A stretch of 54,717 bases of DNA, from positions 1-54,717 of the forward strand of contig MKWG01000028.1 of assembly GCA_001899685.1 (NCBI GenBank). Direction: 5' to 3'. Of the stretch, positions 26,997 to 35,394 are shown one piece after another. Positions within the stretch are counted from its first letter, which is position 1. Each line of letters starts with the position of its first letter. The stretch is from Sphingobacteriales bacterium 44-15 (lineage in GTDB: Bacteria; Bacteroidota; Bacteroidia; Chitinophagales; Chitinophagaceae). Made by a program: the position numbers and the translations under genes. The notes under the pieces are model-generated. The model was not told the origin of the DNA and did no database searches. It saw only the letters and a list, made by a program, of their open reading frames with translations.

Positions 26997-28202
26997 TTAA
27001 ACTATTATACTTCGGTTTTTACTCACATGTACATTATTGACGACCGCTACAAAGAGCAAATAAAGGATACATACAACCGGCACCAGAAAAGCGGTTTGGA
27101 TGGAGGCGCCGTCTGCAACCACTCCCATCACCGGAGGAATAAAAGCGCCTCCTGTTATAGCCGATACCATTAAGCCCGATAGCTCATTGGCATGATCGGG
27201 CATGTATTCTATAGTTATTGAAAATAAAAGAGGAAAAATATTCGCAAACCCCAATCCAATAACAAAAATCCCAAACAGCGTTAACACAAACGAATTGCTG
27301 AAGATCAGCGTAAAACCCAAAAATGAAAATAAAACAGTAAATAACAATAATCGTGTGGGTGCTATCCGCGACATGATCCATGCCCCCAAAAACCTGCCGG
27401 ACAGGATAGGCAGGTAAAAAAGCGACCAGCCGATCAGTAAACCTATTTTCTCGACGGATACATTATACTTTTCCTTTAGTAAAATTGGTACATAAGCACT
27501 CATCGATATTTCAATCCCGCAATAAATAAAGATGCCGACAACCATAATCAATATGTAACTATTCTTAAGGAGCCTGAAGCATGATCTGACCGTCGCATGT
27601 TTATCTGTATCATTTCCTTCCCGGATGCGAAGCATGTTCAACCATATAATGCCGGTTAAAACAATTCCTGCAAAAACCGGGAATAGTATGCTCCAATCCA
27701 GGCCGAACGCACGAAGCATGATGACAGGAAGAAGAAAACCCAGCGAAGAACCTACAGTAATGAAAGACTGTGCAAACGACAGATTTCTGGAATACTGACC
27801 CGGTTCGGAAAAATCCCGCATGATCGGATTTCCGGAAACCTGGAGAATAGCGCCACCCGCTCCCAACATGAGGATCGCTGCCAGTATCTTATAAAATTGA
27901 GATAAGGAGCTGTGATCAATTATCATTTTCCCGGACATCCCCGATATAATGGGAATGAAAAGCCCGGCGAGAGCAATTGACAGCCCCAGGTTCATAATGA
28001 ATTTTTTCCCTTTTTTATCTTGTAACAAACCTGTGGGTATTGAGAGCAGACCATACATCATGTAGCCTAACATCGGCAGCAAGGATGCTATTGTTGTTGA
28101 TATTTTAAATGATTCTTTAGCCAGGCTGACCATGGGTCCTACTGAATCAATGAGCCCCATCGTCAAAAAGATCATATAAACCGGCAACGTCCTTATTTTC
28201 AT
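26997..28202 (-). CDS. MFS transporter, sugar/proton symporter type (FucP-like)
   Basis: Inner-membrane permease of the major facilitator superfamily. It has 401 residues, and about 12 hydrophobic segments can be traced, beginning with VYMIFLTMGLIDSVGPMVSL. The loop 2-3 motif reads GLLQDKKGKKFIMNLGLSIALAG, the usual D..GRR/K pattern. The GGAILQVSGNPIMRDF segment resembles FucP-type transporters, which have a conserved Asn/Pro there. It is placed between the large secreted enzyme and the isomerase, so it most likely imports the monosaccharide released by the secreted enzymes for the isomerase-kinase-aldolase pathway. The exact sugar is not readable from sequence. Confidence 0.88.
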   Translation of the reverse strand: MKIRTLPVYMIFLTMGLIDSVGPMVSLAKESFKISTTIASLLPMLGYMMYGLLSIPTGLLQDKKGKKFIMNLGLSIALAGLFIPIISGMSGKMIIDHSSLSQFYKILAAILMLGAGGAILQVSGNPIMRDFSEPGQYSRNLSFAQSFITVGSSLGFLLPVIMLRAFGLDWSILFPVFAGIVLTGIIWLNMLRIREGNDTDKHATVRSCFRLLKNSYILIMVVGIFIYCGIEISMSAYVPILLKEKYNVSVEKIGLLIGWSLFYLPILSGRFLGAWIMSRIAPTRLLLFTVLFSFLGFTLIFSNSFVLTLFGIFVIGLGFANIFPLLFSITIEYMPDHANELSGLMVSAITGGAFIPPVMGVVADGASIQTAFLVPVVCILYLLFVAVVNNVHVSKNRSIIV

Positions 28203-28445
28203 ATCAGAATAGTTTTGGGATATATGACTTCATATGCGTCTTTAGTATTGCAGCTATTCAGAAATCTTAAAACAAAACTATCTGATTATTAGTTTTTAAT
28301 AAACTACTGGTTTTCCAAATCATGACACTGTATATACTTCTTTGCCGGTCAGAACCCTGCCTGCTTACATTCGCAGACCTGCCTGTTTATTGGGTATGTA
28401 AGGCTTTCTTCTTCAGATGGAGCTGAAAAATTTGCAGGAATGTAT

Positions 28446-30728
28446 TTATCGTTTTATCCGGTCAAGGAGATAGTTGCAATTGATGACTTTTTCAACAAGG
28501 TCCTGCTGAACGTAATAATATTGATTTGAAGCTTCGTAACCGATCCGGGAATCTCTGCTGCATATTTCAAACAATTCAGAAGCAAGCTGTATTTCCTGTT
28601 TTAATATACGGCGCAACTCTTCCCTGAGCCTGGTTTTATCTGATAATGAGAGATTATTCGCCAATAGCTTATCCCGGTCAACAACGTAGGCAACCTGATT
28701 GGCAACCGAAGCAAAATGTAAATATGCTGCCTGAGCAATATCCTCATCAGACGTGGCATTGGCCCGATGTAAGCTGTCGGACAAGACAACTATCTGTTTA
28801 AAGTACTTAAGTCCCTCAAGCCAACCGTCAGCAACCTTTTTGAACTGTTGCATAAAAATGTTCTCAGGGTATATGCCTTTCCAGCTTTTCAGGTCATCAT
28901 AAGGAAACCCGACCATCGTAGCCTTATACCCTGTCGGTTGTTCATACAGCAAATTTGCAGGTCCATATTGTTGTGGGGCGGTGTATAACGTGCCGCCGCT
29001 ATACGGATATTGTTCAAATGCATTGCTGAATGCCGTCCATGCCTTACGCGCTGCCTTTACAGCAGGCTTCCCGTACCTTTCTCCGGCAAGGTCATTCAAT
29101 ACTTCCTCCCTTGAAAGTTCGGGATGATTTGAGATACGGTCGGCAATTTCCAGGTTGGGAGAAGGATAGCCTCCAAGGGACCAGCTCAGCATCAGCCCGT
29201 CTGTTTTTGCATCTGAAAGCGCTGACATATGGCGTGCAACAAGATCCGGCACCGGCAGCCAGGGAACAGAAGAAAGCTCCCATGTATTGTTGACCTGCAC
29301 CTTGGCAATTGTTTTCAGTCCTCTCTCTTTTGCCCATTTCCAGTGCTGTAATGCCCTTGGCCCCGGACCTACCGCAGACATGGAGTATTCGCCCACTTCT
29401 GAGGACACACCTCCACGCTCAACCGGCTTGGCCCATTCGCTGACAGACATAAGATATACATCATCGGGCAAAGCAGCAATTACATCCGGCGCAAGCCCGT
29501 GATTATGCCAGCCCCAATCCCATACTATTACTTTTGCATCAGGATTACCTTTATGAACACCTTCTTCTATAGTACGGTTTACCCCGGCTATAATTTCAGC
29601 ATAGCTTCTCCTGCTGCAACGCTCGCAGCCCTTCTGATTTCCATGTGATGCGCAATTGGTAAAATTTTCTGAAGCTGTTATTGTCAGTACGCCTCCCAAT
29701 CCGGGCACACCCGAAAAAACATATGCCAGCGCGTCTCTCATCCATTGTTGAACTTCTTTACTGCTGGTGCACATGGCATAATAGTTTCCTTCTTTTGTAC
29801 CCCTTACCTGTTCTCTGTTAATAAAAAAGCCAGCATCCATTGCCCTCGGTTCATTAATGTACAGGTAAATGTCTATACCATATCGCTTGGCCCGGGCAAC
29901 GATCCTGTTCAGATTTTGAATACGTAAAGCGTGCCCTGACCCGAATTCAGGAAATGCAGCGCCGCCCGGGGCAATTTGATTCAAAACCACATGCATCCAT
30001 ATTCCATTCACCCCGCTTTGAGCCAGCTTTTCCAGCAGGCCATCCGGGTACAGATCCTGCAGCGTATCAGAAAGAGGATCGCCATAGGTGCCAAAATAGG
30101 AATAAACAAGCCTCAGACCCCTGTCCTTGCCCGGCTGATAAACATTTTCATTTTTTTTCCCGGAAGCATACTTTAGCTCCTCAACAAACTGAAAGGGAGT
30201 GCAGGTATTTTGCCCCCGAAAATACTGTTGGGCAATATGTTTTATTTTTAAAGCGCCCCTGATCGCTTTTTTATCCGGGGCGGTATACTTCAGCTCCTCA
30301 ATCTCAGGTTTTAGGTTGCCGAGCTTGATGAACAAACCATCATCCTCCTTTAATGCAACGGACAGTTCATTACTATTCATGTTAAGCAGCGTAAGCAATT
30401 GAGCGTAGGGTAATAAATGCCAGTTTCTTCTTATAACGGTTATATATATACGCCGGTCAAAGCCGGGTTCTTTAGGTTGATAAGAAGGGAGCCCCATGGA
30501 GGATGCTATTTTAATAATATCCAAAGCATTGCACCCTATTGTTCTGCCCATTGTTTCGGGACTGACAAGATTCCAGTTTCTCCATACAAAAGCGTGTACC
30601 CTGTCGGGAAAATGTGGCACCGGTATGGCCTGTGGATGGCTTCCCAAAGGCAACACGCCTTCCTGGCCTGAGGCAACCTTACAGCACAGCAACCCCAGGA
30701 TCATTAAAAAGGAAATCGTTGTTTTCAT
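28446..30728 (-). CDS. Large secreted TIM-barrel-like putative glycosidase, family unassigned
   Basis: I do not recognise a named family. The frame opens at 30794, but the ATG at 30728 gives a signal peptide (MKTTISFLMILGLLCCKVASGQ) and about 760 residues, 49 bases after the preceding gene. The N-terminal part (MGRTIGCNALDIIKIASSMG..., RRNWHLLPYAQLLTLLNM) is a conserved-looking domain. The middle looks like a (beta/alpha)8 glycosidase: GVNGIWMHVV, AKRYGIDIYLYINEPRAMD, GVLTITASENF, KVIVWDWGWHNHG, LMLSWSLGGYPSPN. A Cys/His cluster (Cys359, His362, Cys368, Cys371 from the chosen start) follows the candidate acidic residue Glu354. The C-terminal third is helical. Its neighbours, a GH109-like protein and a sugar permease, support a role in glycan breakdown, but this is an inference. 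Confidence 0.7.
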   Translation of the reverse strand: MKTTISFLMILGLLCCKVASGQEGVLPLGSHPQAIPVPHFPDRVHAFVWRNWNLVSPETMGRTIGCNALDIIKIASSMGLPSYQPKEPGFDRRIYITVIRRNWHLLPYAQLLTLLNMNSNELSVALKEDDGLFIKLGNLKPEIEELKYTAPDKKAIRGALKIKHIAQQYFRGQNTCTPFQFVEELKYASGKKNENVYQPGKDRGLRLVYSYFGTYGDPLSDTLQDLYPDGLLEKLAQSGVNGIWMHVVLNQIAPGGAAFPEFGSGHALRIQNLNRIVARAKRYGIDIYLYINEPRAMDAGFFINREQVRGTKEGNYYAMCTSSKEVQQWMRDALAYVFSGVPGLGGVLTITASENFTNCASHGNQKGCERCSRRSYAEIIAGVNRTIEEGVHKGNPDAKVIVWDWGWHNHGLAPDVIAALPDDVYLMSVSEWAKPVERGGVSSEVGEYSMSAVGPGPRALQHWKWAKERGLKTIAKVQVNNTWELSSVPWLPVPDLVARHMSALSDAKTDGLMLSWSLGGYPSPNLEIADRISNHPELSREEVLNDLAGERYGKPAVKAARKAWTAFSNAFEQYPYSGGTLYTAPQQYGPANLLYEQPTGYKATMVGFPYDDLKSWKGIYPENIFMQQFKKVADGWLEGLKYFKQIVVLSDSLHRANATSDEDIAQAAYLHFASVANQVAYVVDRDKLLANNLSLSDKTRLREELRRILKQEIQLASELFEICSRDSRIGYEASNQYYYVQQDLVEKVINCNYLLDRIKR

Positions 30729-30777
30729 ACCAAAAATTTTGATTTCATTGACATCTTCTCGATACAGACAGACCACT

Positions 30778-32139
30778 TCAGATGGAAAAATCATCCTGCA
30801 GCCCGAACACAGGTGTTCTTCCTTTCCATTTTCCTCTTGTAAAGTCGGGTACTAAAACCGGCTGTGATCCTTTTGCTATAGATCTTTCCGAGAGCGGGCG
30901 TAGTACCGACCACATGGCTGCATCATATACATCCATCAAAAAGGGTTTCCTGTTGATCACACAATCTACAAACTCTCTGACTATAAAATAGTCCATGCCT
31001 CCATGACCCGAGGATTCCGCTTTAGCGCCATATTTTTTCCAGTAAGGATGATCGTACTCGCTGAAATATTTTTCTGCGGGTTCATATTGGTGGGCGCGGG
31101 GTGAATGTTTCTGGAGATAGATACCGTTAGTGTCTTCGGTCCAGATACCATCGCTCCCCTGTATACGAAAGCCTAAGGAATACGGTCTGGGAGAACAGGT
31201 ATCAAAAGTCATTTTTATTACTTCCCCGTTCACGCATTTAATCAGGCTGGTAACTACGTCCCCGCACTTGAATTTTACTTTGGCATTGGGATGGGAAGCA
31301 CCCCCGTTTTCAACAATATACTGATGTAATCCTATAGCGGGGGAAGCCATGGATACCAGTTGTGCAAATTGGTTTCCCCGGGTGATATTTAACATATTGG
31401 ATACCGGCCCTACGCCATGTGTAGGATACATATCCCCATTATTTGTTACATAATGCGGTGTTCTCCACTTTGCTTCATTAATTCCTTTTTCCCCGAATTC
31501 AACACCATGTCCGGTCATGTGCTGTCCGTCATTGAATAAGACCTCTCTCAGGTCATGCTGATACCCGCATTCCGTATAGGTAATATCACCGAACAAATGC
31601 TTTCTTGCCATGTTCAATACAGCCATTACGTCTCTCCTGTAACACACATTCTCCATCATCATATAGGGTGTACCGGTTTTTTCCTGCAAATTTACCAGCT
31701 CCCATATTTGCGGCACAGTTAGTCCGGCCATCACTTCGCAGCCTGTATACTTTCCGGCTTTCAGGCTTGCAAGGGACATGGGCAAATGCCATTCCCACGG
31801 AGTGGCTATAATTACAGCATCTACATCATCTCTTGTTACAATCCTTTCGAAATCATTTTCCTTTAGATAGTAATCCGGTTCTCCTGATCCGGCATCTTTA
31901 ATGATCTGCTTTGCATTATTGATAGCGATCTCATTAATATCGCTAATGGCTACTATGTCACTATGCCCCTGTGATACTGCTTCTTTCAGCAAACCGCTCC
32001 CTCTCATACCTACACCAATAAAGGCAAGCCTGGCCTTTGGCGACTGTTTTTTTGTTCCCGTTAATATCATTTTATCCTGAAAGACTGCAGCTCCGGCCCC
32101 GATAATAGTGGCATGGGCTATAAATTCTCCTCTGTTCAT
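30778..32139 (-). CDS. Gfo/Idh/MocA-family protein of the GH109 type
   Basis: Protein of the GH109 group, in which a bound NAD cofactor drives glycosidic-bond cleavage by a redox-elimination mechanism; characterised members are alpha-N-acetylgalactosaminidases. It has 453 residues. The nucleotide-binding loop is FIGVGMRGSGLL (Gly42, Gly44, Gly47). The segments PTHGVGPVSNMLNITRGNQF, HGGMDYFIVREFVDCVI and DVYDAAMWSVLRPLSERSIAKGSQPVLVPDFTRG are the GH109-like core. The N-terminus MNRGEFIAHATIIGAGAAV looks like a Tat signal in which the twin Arg has become Arg-Gly, so export is uncertain. It is followed closely by the unassigned secreted enzyme. A simple sugar dehydrogenase is the alternative. 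Confidence 0.82.
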   Translation of the reverse strand: MNRGEFIAHATIIGAGAAVFQDKMILTGTKKQSPKARLAFIGVGMRGSGLLKEAVSQGHSDIVAISDINEIAINNAKQIIKDAGSGEPDYYLKENDFERIVTRDDVDAVIIATPWEWHLPMSLASLKAGKYTGCEVMAGLTVPQIWELVNLQEKTGTPYMMMENVCYRRDVMAVLNMARKHLFGDITYTECGYQHDLREVLFNDGQHMTGHGVEFGEKGINEAKWRTPHYVTNNGDMYPTHGVGPVSNMLNITRGNQFAQLVSMASPAIGLHQYIVENGGASHPNAKVKFKCGDVVTSLIKCVNGEVIKMTFDTCSPRPYSLGFRIQGSDGIWTEDTNGIYLQKHSPRAHQYEPAEKYFSEYDHPYWKKYGAKAESSGHGGMDYFIVREFVDCVINRKPFLMDVYDAAMWSVLRPLSERSIAKGSQPVLVPDFTRGKWKGRTPVFGLQDDFSI

Positions 32140-32201
32140 ATTAGTAAGATTAATTAAACAATATAGTAACTACTGCTATGTTAATCGTGAAACGGCAGAA
32201 G

Positions 32202-32290
32202 ACAAACCTGTCTGCCGACAGGCAGGCGTGAAATCTCACGCTCACTTTTCATGTCTCACGTTTCACTTTTCACTTTTCACGTCTCCCCAA
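32202..32290. repeat. GCCTGCC-family element and GTGAAA/TTTCAC repeats
   Basis: In the 182-base gap between the M19 gene and the GH109-like gene, CCTGTC-TGCC-GACAGG (32207-32222) forms a short hairpin. The 25 bases around it match, on the opposite strand, the element at 4203-4226 (CCTGCCTGTCGG...CAGGTTT) with two differences. It is followed by a run of CTCACG/TTTCAC/TTTTCAC units to about 32282, like those at 41805-41866. No gene is present; a short open frame here is repeat-encoded. Confidence 0.6.
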
Positions 32291-32321
32291 TTGTTTACGA
32301 CCCGATAGTCTTAACTTAACA

Positions 32322-33395
32322 CTACTTCCAGGCATTGCGTAAAAATCTCAGCCAGTTGCCATGAAAGATATTTTCGATATCACTTTGAGCATATCCCCGC
32401 TTTGCAAGTAACCCTTTCAACTGCTGCAGATCAGCAATAGTGTCTATGTCACAGGGTGATTGCTCCAGCCCGAACATACCATCCAGGTCGCTGCCTATGG
32501 CTATATGATTGCTGTTGCCCGCGATCTGGCAAATATGATCGTAATGGTCGATCAATGTATCAAGTGTAATATTTTCTTCTTTGGGATCATGTTTGCCACG
32601 TATCCAGCCTGGCATCAGCATCCAGGTGTCCAGCACTCCGCCAATCACGGCATTCCGCTCTATCAATATTTTTATCTGTTCATCGGTGAGCTGGCGCTGG
32701 TGCGGAACTAATGCCCTGCAATTATGATGGCTCGCCCATATATGACCTCTGAATAGATCAACTGTCTGCCGGAATGCTTTATCCGTAAGGTGGGTAACAT
32801 CAAGAATAATATTCAGCTCTTCCATCCTTTTTAACAGCGCTACGCCTTCCTGCGTTAAGGGGCCTTCCATGCCTGTGCCGGGCGAATATCGTCCGGGACC
32901 ATAATGCGCAGGCCCGAGTGCACGCAGGCCATTCTGCCATGCTCTTTCAAGACAGGAGAGGTTGACAAGCGAATCCGCGCCTTCAAGGCTGAGTATAAAA
33001 CCCACCGGCTTTTTTTCATCGCTAATAGCATCATTATTCCATAGTTGAATATGCTTTTCCAGTTCCTGCAGGTTGGTAATCTGTACCATTTCTCCTTCGG
33101 CTGCCATGGCTTTATACCATGCGAGCTGTCCCTGCGTTTGCGCCCAGGCCTGCTCCGGCGAATGCCAGCCGGGAAGCGTACTGTCTTCCGCTACATATCT
33201 TGCGATCTGCGTGGCAACTACAAGTCCTATTTTTCCTTTTCTTAATTCAGGCAATGATACCGTGCCTTTGCCTCGGTCTGGTTTGTCGGTAAGGTTTTTT
33301 TCTCTTGCTCTTATATCCGTTGCCGTTCGTTTAAGATCCCGGTTCCATTCAAGGGCATTCATTGAAAGATCAAGATGCGCGTCGATGATCAACAT
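32322..33395 (-). CDS. Peptidase M19 (membrane/renal dipeptidase family)
   Basis: Zinc dipeptidase-family protein. It has 357 residues and starts MLIIDAHLDL, the metal-binding H.D motif (His7, Asp9). The bridging Glu is in SLEGADSL, further ligands lie in LDVTHLTDKAF and ASHHNCRALVPHQRQLTD, and the terminal Asp is in IAIGSDLDGMFG. No signal peptide is visible, so it is probably cytoplasmic. Family members hydrolyse dipeptides (often with a D-amino acid), some lactams and some lactones. The start follows the dehydrogenase stop by a single base, so the two are translationally coupled. The presence of an M19 enzyme in a sugar locus is unexplained; a lactonase-like or amide-cleaving role is possible. 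Confidence 0.92.
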   Translation of the reverse strand: MLIIDAHLDLSMNALEWNRDLKRTATDIRAREKNLTDKPDRGKGTVSLPELRKGKIGLVVATQIARYVAEDSTLPGWHSPEQAWAQTQGQLAWYKAMAAEGEMVQITNLQELEKHIQLWNNDAISDEKKPVGFILSLEGADSLVNLSCLERAWQNGLRALGPAHYGPGRYSPGTGMEGPLTQEGVALLKRMEELNIILDVTHLTDKAFRQTVDLFRGHIWASHHNCRALVPHQRQLTDEQIKILIERNAVIGGVLDTWMLMPGWIRGKHDPKEENITLDTLIDHYDHICQIAGNSNHIAIGSDLDGMFGLEQSPCDIDTIADLQQLKGLLAKRGYAQSDIENIFHGNWLRFLRNAWK

Positions 33396-33396
33396 A

Positions 33397-34416
33397 CTAT
33401 ATACTTTTCTTTGCCTTTAATTTTTTTCTGGCTTCTATTTTTTTCTTTACGATGTTTTCCGGGTACTTAAGCGCGAGCGCCCTTATATCGTAGCTGAAGT
33501 CGGTAAACGTTTCTTCCCAAAGCTTAGCTTCTTCAGCGGTATACTTGTAAAACCCATGAGCGTTTGCAACACCTCTGCCACCTTTTTTCACTATATCATC
33601 AATCAGCTTCGGAACCTTTGTTCCATTATTAAGGGTCGGAAACAGGTCCTTCATTACCGTGTGGTAAGCGGGTACGCCTGTTAAGTCCATCCAGCGGAAT
33701 ACTCCAACCAATGTCATCCAGTAGCCGGCATTATTCCTGCATGCCCTGTCAACATCTTCTATGGTGGCATAGCCGTTTTCTACAAGCGAGATGGCTTCCC
33801 GGTATGCAGCGTACATTATACGGTTGGTGATAAAACCACGTATATCCTTTCGAACCAGCGTTGGCTCCTTACCCCAGTTATGCGACAATTTATACAGGTA
33901 TTCCCCTTTCTTAATGTCACTTTTATTACCGCATATTATTTCAAGAAAACGGGTGGTATGTGATGGCTCGGCCCAATGAAGCCCGAAAAATCTTCCAGGC
34001 CTTGTGGTTTGCTCCTGCAGCAAACTGATAGGAATAGCAGAAGTGTTGCTCGTCATTAATGCATCGGGAGATATGACATCTTCTATCTTTTTATAGACAG
34101 ACTTTTTTATGTCCATGTTTTCAATAGTACACTCAATTACAAGTCTGCAGTCTTTTAAAGCGGTATAATCTTCGGTAATAAGCAGGTTTTTAAGATAGTG
34201 ACCGGGCAGTTTTTTTACCAGCTTTTCTTTAAATGATCTTTTAAGATGTGCGGTAATGCGCTTTTTTGCAAGCAGTAGATCAGCAGGTATTGGTGCAACA
34301 GCTATTACTTTATGCCCGGCGATTAAAAGACAGGTGGCGATACTGCATCCCATTAGTCCTAACCCAACAACACCTATACTGGTTACATCATTTCTATTTC
34401 TCAAGGCTTTATTCAT
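33397..34416 (-). CDS. 3-hydroxyacyl-CoA dehydrogenase-family NAD-dependent dehydrogenase
   Basis: Cytoplasmic dehydrogenase of the HAD/lambda-crystallin family. It has 339 residues. The N-terminal Rossmann loop is IGVVGLGLMGCSIA (14-27). The catalytic region has ECTIEN (Glu95), TSNTSAIPI (Ser123/Asn124) and GLHWAEP (His147). The C-terminal dimerisation domain includes DIRGFITNRIMYAAYREAISLVENGYATIEDVDRACRN. The sequence HWAEP, where true acyl-CoA enzymes usually have HFFNP, suggests a substrate other than a fatty-acyl-CoA, for example a polar 3-hydroxy acid as in L-gulonate 3-dehydrogenase. The tail is Lys-rich (KKKIEARKKLKAKK). It lies between the SDR and the M19 gene. Confidence 0.88.
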   Translation of the reverse strand: MNKALRNRNDVTSIGVVGLGLMGCSIATCLLIAGHKVIAVAPIPADLLLAKKRITAHLKRSFKEKLVKKLPGHYLKNLLITEDYTALKDCRLVIECTIENMDIKKSVYKKIEDVISPDALMTSNTSAIPISLLQEQTTRPGRFFGLHWAEPSHTTRFLEIICGNKSDIKKGEYLYKLSHNWGKEPTLVRKDIRGFITNRIMYAAYREAISLVENGYATIEDVDRACRNNAGYWMTLVGVFRWMDLTGVPAYHTVMKDLFPTLNNGTKVPKLIDDIVKKGGRGVANAHGFYKYTAEEAKLWEETFTDFSYDIRALALKYPENIVKKKIEARKKLKAKKSI

Positions 34417-34510
34417 TTATATTAAAACATTTTCGATCTAAAAGTCATCCTGCTATGATACAGCAGTACTGAAAAGACTATGATCCTTCCCGGATACAGC
34501 TTTTGCACGG

Positions 34511-35236
34511 TTAATATACTGCCCTTCCTCCTGATAAATCAAAGGTAAATCCGGTTGTAAAGCTGTTTTCAGGTGATACAATGAATGCTACCATATCCGC
34601 CAGCTCTTCCAAAGTTCCGCATCTCCTCATGGGTATTTTGTCTGTCATGTACTTCACCTGGGTTTCAGGCATTGCGTCCACAAGAGGTGTTTGGATCACA
34701 GCCGGCGCAAGCGCGTTAACAGTAACACCTGTTTCCGCATACTCTTTACCCTGTACTTTTGCCATGGCAATAACAGCAGCCTTGGAAGCTGAATACGCAA
34801 GCATGCCTGCATTACCTTCCTTGCCCGCAATGGAAGCAATATGTAAAATACGACCATAATGATCAGCCAGCATAAAGGGCAACACGTACTTCGACATTAA
34901 AAAGCTGCCTGTAAAATTCACATTGAAAACAGACTGCAGGTCGCCGGTATTTACTTCATGGCTTTTCATATTTGTAGCTCCTGTTATCCCGGCACTGTTT
35001 ACCAGTATTTCCACTGAGCCAAACTGTTCAACAACTCTTGCTACATTTTTCTTAACTTCATTTTCATTTGTGACGTCAGTTTCAAATACTTCACAATTAC
35101 CTGTCAATTGCCCCGAGAGTGCCGACAGCTTTTCCCCTTGCTTATCAAACAAAGCAAGATCCATGTTTTTTTGTGATAGTCTTTTTGCAATTGCGATACC
35201 TAATCCCGAAGCAGCGCCTGTTATTATTGCAGCCAT
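34511..35236 (-). CDS. Short-chain dehydrogenase/reductase (FabG-like SDR)
   Basis: NAD(P)-dependent oxidoreductase. A GTG at 35260 is in frame, but the ATG at 35236 begins directly at the first strand (MAAIITGAASGLGIAIAKRL), so it is preferred, giving 241 residues. The cofactor motif TGAASGLG, the structural NSAG, the catalytic Ser135 (HIASIAG), Tyr148 and Lys152 (YSASK) and the C-terminal TGFTFDLSGG are all present. It is the first gene of the minus-strand block and is transcribed away from the LacI regulator across the operator region. It is therefore the best candidate for direct LacI control. Together with the next two genes it probably oxidises and processes a sugar or sugar-acid intermediate. 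Confidence 0.92.
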   Translation of the reverse strand: MAAIITGAASGLGIAIAKRLSQKNMDLALFDKQGEKLSALSGQLTGNCEVFETDVTNENEVKKNVARVVEQFGSVEILVNSAGITGATNMKSHEVNTGDLQSVFNVNFTGSFLMSKYVLPFMLADHYGRILHIASIAGKEGNAGMLAYSASKAAVIAMAKVQGKEYAETGVTVNALAPAVIQTPLVDAMPETQVKYMTDKIPMRRCGTLEELADMVAFIVSPENSFTTGFTFDLSGGRAVY

Positions 35237-35302
35237 ATAATTAGTATTTTTTGATTTCACTATTTATTGCAATAGTAAAAACTGTACATCATATTTCCTT
35301 TA

Positions 35303-35316
35303 GACAACCGGTTGTC
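35303..35316. promoter_or_regulatory. LacI-family operator 1 (GACAACCGGTTGTC)
   Basis: Perfect 14-bp palindrome with a central CCGG, the symmetry expected of a LacI/PurR-type site. It lies 67 bases upstream of the SDR ATG and 79 bases upstream of the lacI-like ATG, between the two divergent genes. The centre is 27 bp from that of operator 2, so the two sites lie 2.5 helical turns apart. Confidence 0.75.
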
Positions 35317-35330
35317 CGAAAAAAATCAGC

Positions 35331-35342
35331 ACAACCGGTTGT
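35331..35342. promoter_or_regulatory. LacI-family operator 2 (ACAACCGGTTGT)
   Basis: Perfect 12-bp palindrome, identical to the core of operator 1; the outermost pair differs (C...C instead of G...C). It lies 53 bases upstream of the ATG of the regulator gene, so autoregulation is likely. The paired sites support control of both divergent transcripts by one regulator. Confidence 0.75.
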
Positions 35343-35394
35343 CTTATTATTTAGCTTCATCTTCTTTTCTGTAACTTTAAAGAAATACGATTTT

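Noticed and set aside
32108-32308. 66-codon open frame containing CRQAG
   Set aside because: It runs antisense into the GH109-like gene and is encoded largely by the GCCTGCC-type and TTTCAC repeats.
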